A program made the translations under genes and the position numbers. From Cavia porcellus (Eukaryota > Chordata > Mammalia > Rodentia > Caviidae): a stretch of 64,000 bases of DNA. Every line of letters starts with the position of its first letter. Positions within the stretch are counted from its first letter, which is position 1. The notes beneath the pieces were generated by a model. The model made no database searches and had not been told where the DNA came from. It saw nothing but the letters and a program-made list of their open reading frames with translations. The DNA lies in NCBI RefSeq assembly GCF_034190915.1, contig NW_026947506.1, positions 9,919,501-9,983,500 on the forward strand. The letters are read 5' to 3'. Of the stretch, positions 34,366 through 47,247 are shown piece by piece.

Positions 34366-36126
34366 TGCTCCTGGTCAGGGACTTTGCCCCCGACCTTGCT
34401 CCTTCTGGACAGCGGGGTTGTCCAGCTCAGTACCTTGTGGCCCCCTGTGCAGCTGGCATAGTGTCTCTCCTTTCATACCATGGAGGGGGAGGCTCCCCCA
34501 TCCTCCCGGCTTCCTTCAACAGAGCAGAGTGGGGGACCTCAAACACCTTACTTTACCTGACAGGCCTCTCCTGCTGCTTCCTCCTGTCTCCTCCAAATCA
34601 CAGCATCTCCCACAGGCAGGGGCACCCCTCAACCCTCCATGGTACTGAGCCAAAAGTCAATGCCCTTCCCACCCTCATAAACCATGGACAGAATGGAGGT
34701 CATTTTAGGTACAATAAAAATACAGGCACACATTTCCACTGTGTGTGCCGCACACATTTCTATTTCCACCTCCCAGTTCACAGACAGATTTGCTCCCACA
34801 GCAGCTCCTAGTTACAGAGCACCGCTCCTGCACCATGCGGCCACCATGAAGTAAATAAGGGTGATGCCAGTGTTGATCTGACAACTGAGAGGGCAGCTAT
34901 GTGACGGGGTGGGGTGGACACCAGAGGCCATGCGGGGCAGGGGATGCTTGGGTAGGGCAGGAAGGAGTGAGGCTTCATCATGTTACTCAGGGTGCCATGC
35001 TGTTTGCAATCAGGAATTATTTATTTTTAGAATTCTCTATTTCATATTATTGGACTGAGAGTGACATAGATAAGAGATCACGGCAAACAAATGCAAAAGG
35101 ACCACGGTCTTCTGGCCGGGGCTCCTCTCTTATCAAGACTTCCTGCATACTGGGAGCTAGGAAAGTAATCTGCCTCTACCTCTCTCCTTCCAAGTCTCAT
35201 CTAGGGGTCTGAGAGGTAGTGACATCAGAAGGTGACACTGGACACTGCTCCAGTCCTGGAGGGTACAGAGGAGGGGGACAGTGCTGCTCAGCCTCATGGA
35301 CATGGGAGGGAAGAGAGAATCCAGCCCATCATGCCTGCTGTCACAGGCTGCTTGTAGCAAGACATGGTTGTGCCATGGGCCACAGAGGCAGTGTCCGCCC
35401 AAAACCCAGGCGGGGGCAGCTTCTGCCTACTGTGTTTGAGGAACTTCTGGCCCCCAAGAGCAGCTTCCAAAGACAGCTGAGGGCCGAGGAACTGAAACCT
35501 GGGTTCGAAATCTCTGCTGCCTGGCCAGGAAGAAGGCAGTGACAGGTCCCCAGCCCTGATCCTGGGGCCACCACTCTTGTGTGCTGTGCAGGCTGAGCCC
35601 CCTGCAGGGGCCAGACCTCTCTCCAGACCCCTGTGGGGTCCCCTCTGCTCTGCCACCTTCTCCTGACTCCCAGCCTCTAGTGTCCACCTCTTGGGCAGAC
35701 TTTACAGGAGCTTGGGAACATGAAAGGGGGTGACAAGAAGGTGACCAAGCCTTTCTGCTTTACTGCTGTTCCTAGCACCACACACACGTCTCAGTAGGAC
35801 CCTAAGTGTCTGCTGAGTGACTGTGTAAATATGAAATTCATAGGCTCCCTGACTCCTGATCTTCGAGTTATGCATATATAGCAGGATCATAAAATACATG
35901 TGTCCAGGGGCGAAGGAGCTGATGGGATTGAGGGATATGGGTCACAGAGGCACTTGGGAGCTGGGGGGCTCATGCTAGGTCTTTCACAAGGGTAGCAGGA
36001 ATCTGGCTGCTCATGGGTTGTGTCTACTGCATGAGACATTAGCTGTGCCTTGAGTGATGATGTGACTGCCAGCTGTCCCTTCCCTCTGCAGCCAGGTGGG
36101 CTTGTGTGACCACTCCTGAGCTAGGG

Positions 36127-36294
36127 GCTGCACACATAAGTGTCCCAGGCCACTTCTAGGCTGGTGCACAGGGAAATTCTGTGCTCAAGAGACAGCTGCA
36201 GGAAAATGCTCCTAAAGGAGACAGAGGTGTCCGCCTCCTTTTTCTCCAGGCCACTTCTAGGCTGCACACATAAGTGTCCCAGGCCACTTCTAGG
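36127..36294. repeat. Two ~33-bp minisatellite units split by an 85-bp insertion
   Basis: The 34-bp word beginning 'gctgcacacataagtgtccc' occurs at 36127-36160 and 36261-36294, and its 3' part recurs at 36247-36264. The sequence between the units holds the left arm of the 77-bp inverted duplication. Confidence 0.9.
36165..36241 (+). repeat. 77-bp inverted duplication, left arm
   Basis: Begins 'tgcacagggaaattctgtgc' and ends 'gtgtccgcctccttt'. I read it as identical to the reverse complement of 37555-37631. Confidence 0.93.
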
Positions 36295-37507
36295 CCAGCA
36301 CCAGTCTCTGCCATGGTGACTAAAAAGGCTGCATGTTCCCATTAGTGTGGGCACTTGATGGCCAGCTGGGTCCCTGGGTAAACTTAGATCAGAGCCCCGG
36401 GGCTACCCATACTGGATGTGCACTGGGAGAGAGACCTGGCCTCCACTGTGACAACCCATTGGTGTCCTGGGGATTTGTTACTGCAGCAAAACACAGCCCA
36501 GCCTGACGAGTGCAATCAAGACAACATGCTTAATATTAACTTAATATTTCGCATTTCAATGTGCCTAGAAATATCACCCAGCCAGACCAAATGTACTTTC
36601 AAGATGGACACACTAGTGGCAGCAGGGTATCCATTATGCACCTTCTGGCTGGTGTCATGACTCAGTTTACAGCTCTGGCCTTCTCCCTCAGCATATGGGA
36701 CACACGTGACTGTGGGTAGGCAGCAGCTTCTTGCTAATAGCAGGCACTTCCCGGAGGACTCCGGGCTGGCAGCCACTGGTCCATGAGGTTCCACGTGGTC
36801 GCAGGCCTTCTCTTCTGAGCCTTCACCTTCCTGCAGGTGTGATGACAGCTCTAACCCTGTGGGTCTGACACCTTCCCAGCTTCCGAAGTGCTTGTTCAAA
36901 TGTGGACTTTGCAATTCGGGTTAAATGGCCTGTTCCACTTGGCAGCAGGAGGGTGTCACATGATGGAGCCCAGTCCGCAGTCCCCGGAGCACCAGGTGAT
37001 GCCGGGTGCTAAGTCCTGTCCTTCCTTGCTGGCCTCCAGCTCCTCCCTACAAAGATGTGGCCAGTGTGAGAGTCTCCAGCTGCAGGGGGCAGCAGTGGCC
37101 ACTCAGAGGAGAAATCAAGAGGGCAGTCGAGGACCAAAGGACAGCTCTGGATGGCAGATGGCAGAGTGATAGGAGCAAGGCGAAGGGGCACAGAGGGCAG
37201 GCAGCCAGGCTATGTAGGGACAGAGTCTGGGACACCATCCCAGGAGCAGACAGGAGGGTAGGGAACAAGGCCCAGAGGGACGAAGGCCACTACCTTCAGC
37301 TCGCTGGGATGGAGTGCTGACCCACAGGAAAACAGCTCCCATTTACTTCTGAACCCAGTTGCCTGGCCCCACCAGGGTCACTGGTCTCTCAGGCTCTTTC
37401 CAGCCTCCACCCCTCATGGGCATCACACAACCAGTCCCTGAGCTCAGAACCACATGCAAATCCCTCCGAAGGGAACTCTGTGTTCACATCTCCTGTACAC
37501 CGAGATG

Positions 37508-37509
<2 letters not shown>

Positions 37510-37552
<43 letters not shown>
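37510..37552. repeat. (AC)n microsatellite
   Basis: About 21 AC units, ending two bases before the right arm of the inverted duplication. Confidence 0.97.
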
Positions 37553-37553
<1 letters not shown>

Positions 37554-37554
37554 G

Positions 37555-37631
37555 AAAGGAGGCGGACACCTCTGTCTCCTTTAGGAGCATTTTCCTGCAG
37601 CTGTCTCTTGAGCACAGAATTTCCCTGTGCA
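37555..37631 (-). repeat. 77-bp inverted duplication, right arm
   Basis: Begins 'aaaggaggcggacacctctg' and ends 'cagaatttccctgtgca'. It is the reverse complement of 36165-36241, lies 1.3 kb away and abuts the (AC)n tract. Confidence 0.93.
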
Positions 37632-37784
37632 CTGAGTAGGGCCACAGCTCAATCAACTAATCTGGAAATTAAACCCTCAGCAGAGCCCAGGGCATGGATG
37701 AATCACACTGGGGCAGAGCTGGAGTTGGGAGAGAACAGGCAGGGCTGGCTTGTCACTCCAGCACATATCAGGACCGCTGTGACA

Positions 37785-37996
37785 CAGAGTGGACAGGCCC
37801 CTGGCTAGCTCCAGCCCCCACACCCAGCCAGCAGCTCAGCCTCCAGGGCTTCCCAGATGAGGACGAACTGCTCCCTGGGGAGGCCCCAGGCAGAGTGGAC
37901 AGGCCCCTGGCTAGCTCCAGCCCCCACACCCAGCCAGCAGCTCAGCCTCCAGGGCTTCCCAGATGAGGACGAACTGCTCCCTGGGGAGGCCCCAGG
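37785..37996. repeat. Perfect 106-bp tandem duplication
   Basis: Two adjacent copies, 37785-37890 and 37891-37996, each running from 'cagagtggacaggcccctgg' to 'ctggggaggccccagg'. I found no difference between them. Confidence 0.95.
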
Positions 37997-38303
37997 CTGC
38001 GTGCTCACCACAGCCGCAGTCCCCAGCGAACAAGCAGAGGGTTGTTTTCACTTTCCACTTCAGTGGCTGCTCTGCCAGCCGTGGGCAGACAGACTGGGAC
38101 GCATGGACAAAGGTCACCGAGGCTGGTTACAGCCATCAGGCCAGCCCTCTCTCCTTTGTTGTGGTCTTGGAGCTGAGAATCACAGAAGGAGGTGGCTATG
38201 ATTCTTCAGGTCACTGCAGGCCCAGTTTCTATGGCCCAATTGGAAAGGGAGGAAAAAAGTCCAAAGACACGGGTTTCCGTGCAGCTCAGTTGAGTGCACT
38301 GGT

Positions 38304-38343
38304 GACTAGTGTCACCTCCCAGACTAGTGTCACCTCCTGCCTG
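38304..38343. repeat. Short duplication, partner of 39158-39182
   Basis: 'gactagtgtcacctcc' occurs at 38304 and 38322. The second occurrence is part of a 25-bp word (38319-38343) found again at 39158-39182. Confidence 0.85.
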
Positions 38344-39157
38344 GTCTAACACCCCTTCTTATGCACCATGGGGTGCACTGCTAGCAACGCCTCCCCCCCG
38401 CAACACACAGAACACCGACTGGTATCCAATTAAAATGTGCTGAGCTGGTCAGTCAGAACCTAGTGAGCATACTTGACACTGCCCAGGTCCCTGAGGAGCT
38501 GGGCAGCCCTGTGTCAGCCAGCGCAGAGCCAGGTGCAGGGGACAAGGAGCCTTTGAAGGGCCTCCCAGCACCTGTTACCAGCAAGTGGCAGGGCCTCAGC
38601 AGAAAGAAGCCAGCCACTTGAAGAGAGGCCTGTGGACATGGGAGAGCAAGCCAGCTGTTCGGCTGTGGACAGCTGCGACAGCTCAGCAGCTGCAGCCACT
38701 ATCACTGTTCCATCCTGGTGTCCAGTCCCCCACTCTCCCAACCCTCTGTCCAAGTACATCCTGCAGCTGGTAAGATCCGAGGACACTACACTGAGTCTGG
38801 TGTGCCTGGAGGCCCGTGCAGGAGGCAGGGTGGGCTGACCATACCATCCAGGTGCCTCCACTGCATCCCCACACCCTCTGTAGCCCTGAGCTAGCCCAAG
38901 CCCATTCTGGTTCACAGGCCCCTGAACACAGCTCCCCTTCCTAAGAAGCCTGAGAGCCTGACGTTTGTCCTCATCTAAACCCAGACTGGCCATCCTTGGG
39001 CCCCATCCTGGGGGCAGGGCCTCCCCCTTTCCCCTTGGGCTGGGCTTCTGGCTTCTGCTCTTGCTCTCAGGCCCAGCAACTTTGGACAAGAGAGCTGCTT
39101 TGTTACTCCTGCTCCCCTGATACTTGGTGCCCATGCTTTCTAGCCTGCGCCACCATT

Positions 39158-39182
39158 CCAGACTAGTGTCACCTCCTGCCTG
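39158..39182. repeat. Displaced 25-bp copy
   Basis: Identical over 25 bp, from 'ccagactagtgtcacctcct' to 'gcctg', to 38319-38343. Confidence 0.85.
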
Positions 39183-41179
39183 TAAAACAGGGGGTTCTAG
39201 AAACCGAAATCTGCTCAGCCATGACTTGGAGTGGGGCACACAGTTCCTCATGATGACCAAGGTTGAGATCCCAATTGCTTGGGCCAAGGGTGCAGTGCAG
39301 AGGAAGCAGATGTGCCAAGCTCCGGATACCAGCCACTGCCCACACCTGTCCACCCCGGGCTACCCCTGCCTATGCCATGTGCACCTGCAGAGCTGGGGAT
39401 TCTGGTTCTCAGGGTCTTTGGGATGATGGAGTGGTCTGGAGTCTCTTAGAAATTTAACACTTTTCTTAGAAAACTGGGTGAGTGTGTAACACAGCCATGC
39501 ACATGTGCATGTACACACAGCAACTCCATATACTGCCCACCTTAGATCTCAGGGTGAGAACCTCCTGACAATGTCACAGCATAGAGCATGGGCCAAGGAG
39601 AGCCGTGCAGAGGGTCATGGGTGTCTGGGCTTTCCCCCAGCCCTGGGCCTCTCCAGAGTCACAGTAGCAGTGGGCGTAGTGTCCTCAGGGCTCTGCAGCA
39701 TAGGGCAGGTGGGGCTTCTGGGAATAAAGGTCAGCCACTAGGGCAGGAGACCCAGGGAGCAGCCAGTTTCCCTAACCAGAAGAAAAACCACAGAGCCTCG
39801 GGCCACGCAGCCCTTCCCATTTGATTGTGAGGTGCTATACAATAGTTTCAAAATATTTTCTGCAGAATGTTCTGGAGGAGCATTGGCTTTGGGATCTCTT
39901 GGTTGTGTGGCCAGGGGAAAATTCTCTTTCCTCGGGCCACACAACCTTGGGTTCATTGTAGGAAAAATAATTGGAATTCTCAGTTGATCCCTGTGGGGAG
40001 ACCTGTGGGAAAGCAGACCCATGGGACAGGTCTGTGTAGGTTGTTATAACACAAGGAAGCTCGCACCATGTTCCTGTTGACATTGGGAGTCTGGGACCTA
40101 GGGGACAGTGAGTCTCAGAGATGGGCAAGTAGGCTTCTCAGAGATGGGCAGATGCCCAAAGAGGACTGAAGGCCTTCCTGGGAGGAGCAACTCAGAAAAA
40201 TATGCTAGGGTTACCCAAAACCAGCACCCAAATCCCAGGATCCCAGTCTACCGTACTCAGTCACTACCCCTCCCCCCAGGCTGGGCATTTAGAATCAGAA
40301 CACAAGACTCACACCCAGTTTCCACGCTGATTCCTCTGTCACAGTCTAGGTGGCTCTGATGCAGGGGATATAGGACTTTAATTCTCTTCTACACCTTCAG
40401 GCTGCCCTGGGGCTTCCTGGTGTTTCAGACAGGCAATTTAATATGTGCACAAAACATTCTCAGTGCTGCCACCAGCACCACCAAGTGCCACAGGGAAGGG
40501 TGCAAAGAGGGAAGGAAGCAGGCAGAACACACTGCGGACTGTGCTGAGACATAGGCTCTGTGCCATCCTGTCCTCTAGCCCTGCCCCAGCCGCTGCAGGG
40601 ATTCACCTTTTCCCCCTTCCTCTCCCTGCAGCTCCCTCCCAGCACCTCATCTCCAACTCCACCAGCCACAGCCCAGGAGCAGAGGTGGGGAGGCAGGCAG
40701 GTCTGCGCTCACCCTGAGTCCCACAGCTCACTCAAAGGCTTGTGTTTGTTTCTTTCTTTGTTTTCTTGGCTTCTGATGCAGATCCTGAGGCACCCCAACT
40801 CAGGGGACAGGGAGGTGAAAGAGAAGAAGAGCTGCAGGGCCTTGAGGACTCTGGAGTCTCTAACTGGCTTGGGTACCAATTCCATAGCCCAGACCCCAGA
40901 AGAGTGGAAGAGCGACCCCGGGCCAGAAGGAAGGCCACGGACCCAGGCCAGGTCCCTGAGTTTCAGTCTTGCCCCTCCCTGTGCCTCCTGGATCAGGGTG
41001 GACAAACTTACACTTTGTACACCTCAGTTTCTCATCTGAAAGTGAGGGTGAGGAAAGTACCACGCTCAGAGCCATGAAGAGGTGTCCTGGGCCCCGGGCC
41101 TGGCACAGGGCACACCACCAAAATAGCGCCTTTGAGATAAGAAGCCGCTCTAGGTCTTACGTGGGCGCTGCCCTGGACC

Positions 41180-41960
41180 TGTGACATTAGGCTGAGCAGC
41201 AGCGCCCACCTCTCCTCCCCACCTAGGGCCAGCGCTTCCAGGAGACCGGCTTCGCTTTGGACTGGGGCACAGGTGCACCCTGAGGCCGTGAGCACCTGTC
41301 TTGCTGAGTCTTGGCCCCAAAGTGTTCTCTCTTGGAGGAGGCGACTGGCGCTGTGCCCAGTACCCAGCATCTGTCGGGGTCACTTTGCGCCAACCTGGCA
41401 GGAGAAGCGCCTCCTCAAGACTCCTGCGGCCACCAGTGTGCAGGGAGCTGCGCCCTACTCGGAGGGGGCGCCCGGGGTCGTGCGCAGAGGGCCCCAGGGA
41501 TCCACACTCACACTCCGCCGAATCACTCACCGTGCAGGCATCACGCCCTCCGCGCAACTCTGCCCGCCGCGCCCGCGCTCAGTAGAGCCTGCAGGAGCTG
41601 AGCACAGCCCGCTGCCCGCCTAAGCTGCACGGAATCGGGCCCGCCCCTCGCCCACGCCAACCAATGGCACCGCCTGCCTCCCGCCCTGGACCGCCCCTTA
41701 CTCTATGCCAGCCAACCGTACCAGTCCCCATCCACCCCGCCCTGGACACGCCCTCGCTCCGCACCGAAGGCTCCGCCCCGTCCACCCCTACCCGCCCACC
41801 TCTTGCCTCTCACTGGCCAATGGCAGCACCCCGCATCATCAGCCCGCCACACCCAAGAGCGCGCCAGGCAGGAGCGCAGGTGGCTGGGACGCAGGTTGCA
41901 GCCGGGGTTTGTGGACTAGTAGTCAGGACCCAAACGGGTTAGGACGCGGGGACGGGGCCG
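41180..41960. promoter_or_regulatory. RASSF4: CpG island: RASSF4 promoter
   Basis: CpG- and GC-rich DNA at the 5' end of RASSF4. It has several CCAAT or ATTGG words (for example 'aaccaatggc' near 41660 and 'gccaatggcag' near 41817), C-rich GC-box-like elements and no TATA box. It contains the donor of the non-coding exon 1. Confidence 0.85.
41531..41635 (-). other. RASSF4: RASSF4 non-coding exon 1
   Basis: On the minus strand the exon ends 'gatgcctgcacg' before the donor 'gtgagtgattc' at 41530. The 5' edge is approximate. It contains an ATG at 41541-41539 that opens a four-codon uORF ending just inside exon 2. Confidence 0.65.
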
Positions 41961-44141
41961 GTGTCAGTCGCTACGGCTTTGTTTCATCTCAGCAGTCCCA
42001 TCCTGAGTTGCACCTCTGTCCCCGCACCCAATACAAATCTTTTTTTTCATTTCCTGATGTTTGTGGGCCTCCCAGACTTCTCTGTCCGAAAGGAATCAGC
42101 CTGGGCTCTGCTTCCTCACTGTGCCTGCTTTGGTATCCCACCCGCTGGGCGGGACGCCTCCTGCAGCAGCGGGGGAGGAGGGTGGGCCCAGGAAGGACCT
42201 GCCTGGCATCTCTGCCTTGTGTGCTGCCAGCTGGCTTGACCAGAGGTGATTCTATGTTGGGGATTCTTGGGGATATATTTGCCCAGAGGCAGTTCATAGG
42301 TCAGACTTCATAGAAACAGAGACCAATACTTGATTGATTCTAAAGATTTTTTAAAAACGACTGGGTAAAATTCAACAGAGCTCTTCACTCGAACATTGCC
42401 TGCTAAGAATCCACCCACTCAAGAGGCCCAGGAGAGGGGCAGATGGCCTGGGTGGTGAGTGCACACTTTCCCTGAGCTCCAGTACGACACAGGGTGGGAC
42501 TCGCTGGTGGGCAGGATTGGGTGTCCTGCATTCCCATCCTGCCCTGTGTCAGACACTGCAGTGCTTCAATCAGGGGCCCTCGATTCCCACTGCACTGTGG
42601 GCAGTACCACTCGTCAATTGTCCTGCACAGGTCCTGGCTCCATTGAAGGGGCTACCTTGTCCTGAGACTTCCGCAGAACTGCCTTGGCCTCCCTCCTGAG
42701 GGTGGGTGCTGCCCACTGCCCACTCTGTGTCCATTCCTTTCTTGGAAAAAAAGAGGGCGGGAGAGAGGGACAGAGGGAGCGAGGGACAGTGAAAGAGAGG
42801 GAAAGTCGCTTGCATGGAGATGTGTCACAGTGCCTGGGTTTTCCTTACAACACAATCGAAAGTCACCAGATGTGACAGTTCTTAAAGACAGATGACACAG
42901 TAAACGAAAGCTGTGTGAATGACTTCTAACCATACCATCCCCACTTCATAGACTGCGGTGCAACTGTGGTTCCCACTGTAGTCCTCACTGTGGTCCACAG
43001 CTGAGAGTGAAAATGGACAGGGCCCCTGTAGACAACATCTGTCACAGCTTTCGCAGCTTCTTTTGAAGCACAAGTGGCCCTGACACCCACTTCTAGGCAA
43101 AAAGATAGGAGGACGTAGTCTGGGAAGAGGGGATTTGAAAGACAGTGAAGATAGCGTGTGTTTTCCTGATACAATGAGCAAAAATCCTGCCTTTCTGCCT
43201 CCTATGTGAGTAATCTAAAGTGCAGTGTCTGGAGCACTGGCAGCCTTCTTGGGATCATGACACAGCAGGTCCCTTTGCAGATGCTAAGGATGAAAGGTGT
43301 CTGGGTCTTTATTGGCATCTTAGGATCTTTGCACCATGCCTTCCCTACAACTGGTTGATTACAAAAACAAGAGGCAGGACACATGTGACTCGGGGGCTGC
43401 TGTGTGCAACCCCTTCCCCAGTTGATCTTGCTCCTGTGGCCTCATCGACCTCATCTCCTCCCTCTGTCTCTTCCTGCTGGCGCTGTCCCTCCTGCAGGCC
43501 AGGCTCCTGCGTCCCTGTGGCCTTGTCACACTGCAGAGCCTCTATCTGACAGCTCCTGCCCCAGAGCCTGCTGTACTCGCCCTGGACCTCCTCGCAGGCT
43601 GTCTCTTTGGGGTCCTCCTGGCTCCGCCTATGTGTCCATCCCTGGTCACACTGACCTCCCTGGCCTGCCCTGCATTTTTTACACGCTAAACTCCTTGAGG
43701 TGGGAGGAGGGTGCCCTGCACCCTTAGGCCCTGAATGCCCAACTGCCGTGCTGTGTCATTGCTTTTCAGACACTTGGGGGGGGGGACACCACGGCCATCC
43801 CAGGTGCCTCAGGTTTTGCTGTGGTAGCCCTGTATGGTGGGTGGACTCTGCTGGTGCCACCAGGGACTGTAGCAGGTGGCATCTCCTCTAATGGAAGCCA
43901 GAGTCTCAGGAAGCCCAGGACACATAGACACCTCTATAGGACTCCTGCCTAAGTCACCCCAGGGACAGAGACTTCAGGGCCCCATTAGGGAGAGGGCACT
44001 GTGTCCCTCTCTGGCCTCTTATACTTTATAGCTTCCCAATATGGGAAAATGTCACTGATGTGAGCAGTCCTGGTGGACTTCTTAGGTCCATAAAGAGCCA
44101 AATGGAAACACACCCCGATGTTTTATTAATGAGCTGTGGAA

Positions 44142-44240
44142 AATGAATTTATGTTTGATCTTTGCAGGAGAGTCTTAGCGAGCTTTGGGGAATGAATTTA
44201 TGTTTGATCTTTGAGTGGGGGTGCTCTTAGGGAGCCTCAA
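44142..44240. repeat. Imperfect 49-bp tandem duplication
   Basis: 'aatgaatttatgtttgatct' occurs at 44142 and 44191, each followed by a diverged 'gtcttagcgagc' or 'gctcttagggagc'. Confidence 0.75.
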
Positions 44241-47200
44241 GGTCTGGTGTGACTCCACGGGATTTGCCTGGTGAGGCCTGTAGAGGGCTTCTCCCTCCTG
44301 GTTGGTTGTGGGCACCTTGGCCCTGGGCACTGCTGCAGGGCAGTTGGAAATGCCTCCCTCCCTCTCTCTCTGGGATACCAGGGCAAGCTGAGTGACGCCA
44401 GGGGTAATCACAAGTTGGCGACATATAATTTGGTTTCTGAGTCTTGAAACATGCACTTTTGTATTTTAGTGCAAACAGCATTGATAATGACAGCCATTTC
44501 CAAGGCCACTGCCTGGAAATAGTAACAGAGATTTTGAATTAAAATTATTGGTCGATTTTCTCAAGCCTTTCAAGGATGGCTTTCTTGGATTCTTTCCTTT
44601 ACCGTCTCCAGCCTCAATTCAGAATGAAAGACTGTCTAAAACAGTTTTTCTAGAAATTGATCTCTAAGGCACAAAGCAATTAGCTGGCTGTACATGGTAT
44701 CAGGCAGACAGGGCTCACAGAGCCGCTCGCTAGAGGGCATTAGCTTTGCGGGGCCCAGGAGTGCTGAGGCTCCCCACACTGCAGATGTGGCTTTGTGAGG
44801 TTTCCCCTGGAGTTCTCAGGTGACTTCTCAGAAAATCCGCACACCACTGACATGTCCTCCCTGGGCGAGGTGGATTTTCCTCCCTTCACTGTTAGCATGT
44901 GCAGAGTGACTTCCAGTTCCAGTAAGGAGCAGCCCTCTTAGGCCAGAGGCAGGCTGGGGATGATAATTAATTCCCCAAATGGATGCAAATTTCCACATTT
45001 TCTGCCTGGCACCTTCCGGGGAAACTGCTGTGCACAGGAGGTAGGAGGTTTGCTTTAAAAGGTGACAGAGCTCAAAAGCCCTACCAAAGCTTCCTGGGGC
45101 GGAGGTGGGGGGGGGATTAAATGCTGGCTCTTGGTCTCTGAGAAAAGGATGCGACTGATGAACCCACATCAGCTCCAGAACTGTGTGTGGACCAGGGAGG
45201 CTGGGAAGCCATGGGTGGTGAGCTCTGGCAGCCTGCTGTGTGCATGGCTGGCACCTCTCTCCCATCACCTCCTCCTCTTCCACCATCTCTTCCTGACACC
45301 TGCACAGTTTGGAAGGCTGGGGAAGAGGCAGTGCTCCATTGTCTCACGTGTGCCCTGCTTTGCCAGGCATCCCTGGACCGGCATCACTACCTCACCTGCC
45401 CGTACTCCAATCTGTCCTAATGCCCCACCGTCAACTTAGGCATAAAAATAATACGGCAGTGCAAGTCTCCTGGACAACTGCCTTTCCAATGTAACTATCA
45501 TTTTGGTAATGCGAGAAAGTACCTTTATGTTGGTCAGGGTTTTCATCCACTTAACAAATAGCATGACTGTTTGCAGGACTGTTTGCAGGACTTAGGGCTT
45601 GGATGTGGAGCACATGCGGTGGGAAAACTTACAGAAGAACACGGCTTCTCACAGGAGAAGAGCCCCAGAAAGGCCTGCTGCTGCCTGGGGCCAGAATTAG
45701 ATGAATAAGGAGCCACTGATGAGGAAGCCATTGGGCCTTCCCTCCAGCCAGGATATGATGCAGCCAGAGGAAGCAGAGACCCCCAGATTGAGAAGAAAGG
45801 GCCCCAGGAGTGCTCAGAGCACTAGCGTGAACAAGGACCGTCTGTCCTGCAGCTTCTGGATGTGTCTTTCAAAGCCGACCCTCCACAGGGGGCTCTGGGA
45901 AAGCGGCCAGAGAGAGAATGCAATGTGTTTCCCGTGTCCTGCACTATCTCTTCTTCCAAGTATGTGGCTTCCCAGGAATGCAGCACATTCCCATGGGGAG
46001 GGCAGGCTGGGCCCCCACCAGAGTCCTGACCTGTGGGCTCTGGGTTAAGAGATGTCCAATCAGCAAGTCGAGCTCACCCTGCCACCGTCAAAGCCACCTC
46101 TGTGCAACCCCGCTTGGTGGGGGCTGCCTACCCCCAAGACTCCTTCCCTGTCTGCTAGCTGTGACCTCAGGACCTGTGTGTTTAAGGATAGATGACAGAG
46201 TGGTGATTGCTTAAGTTCTGTCTTTATTTGGGAATTGTCTCTGACTTTTCAACTTGAAAATTGTGTACGGGAAACAAACAGCATTCAACAGCACAGCGAG
46301 TTAAAAGAGAAATGACCAGCGTAATAGCTGGGCCTTTGCAGAGAGCTGGGACCAGCAGAGTATGTATACGTGGGCCCTCTAGACCCATGATCCCTATCCA
46401 TTGATTATACCAACTGTGGATAGAAAACAGGTGGAAAAGAAATCACATCCATACTGAACATGTAGACTGTTTTTCCTGGCTATTATTCTGTGGACAGCAC
46501 AGTATAACGGCCATTTGTGCAGCACTGACATGGTATTGGGCATTATAAGCCATCTAGGGGTGAGCTAAAGTGTGCAGGAGGGTGTGCAAGAATTCTGTGC
46601 AAAGGCTACACCATCTTACACAGGGACTTCAGTGCCCCGAGCTTTTGGTATCCAAGAGTGAATGTAGGTCCAATCCTCACATCAGAATGACAGTAGAGAC
46701 TGGGGAGGGGACTGGGATTTCAGGAAATAACTGGCTCTGGTGATGGTGAGTTGGAAGACCACAGACTGGGTGGCCCCTGCAGGCTGCACTCAGGTGAGAG
46801 TGGGTGTGGCCCCTTTGAATCTGAAACCCATCTCCAGCTTCCTGGTGCGTTCACTGCGGTTCAGGCTTGAGGCACAGTTTCTTCTCATTCAGCAAAACTC
46901 AATCTTTCCCCCAGATCTTTCCCTCTCAAGTGAGACTCATTAGCATTATGGAATCCTAATGATTCAAAACTCAGAAATTTACATGTTAATTTTTTAAAAA
47001 CATACATCTGTAGCTATGTCTAGAGGGCTGTTTGACCAGCCAGCCCCTAAGCCTCCACCAGCCACAGCTGCAGGGACGCACTCTCTTATGTCCCTGTAAG
47101 GACAGACCCCAAGGCAGGGTTTGGTTTGACAGGGACTCCAGGCAGGACCCCTCAGAAAGAAACTGTACTTTCCCCGGGGATTTGTCTGTGTCATCAGGTA

Positions 47201-47247
47201 AATATCTGAGGAACTTTTGCTTTCCTATGGCCTGGTGAATGAATGTC

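Larger units (their letters stand above)
33827..41530 (-). other. RASSF4: RASSF4 intron 1
   Basis: About 7.7 kb without a recognised exon. It contains a MIR-like relic near 34.25 kb, a cluster of local rearrangements (36.1-39.2 kb, listed separately) and a (CA)n tract at 37.5 kb. The 279-codon minus-strand frame at 38514-39353 matches nothing I know and overlaps frames on the other strand. Confidence 0.6.

Noticed and set aside
38514..39353. A 279-codon minus-strand frame in RASSF4 intron 1
   Set aside because: No domain, no supporting splice sites, and overlapping frames on the plus strand; the length is compatible with chance in GC-rich DNA.
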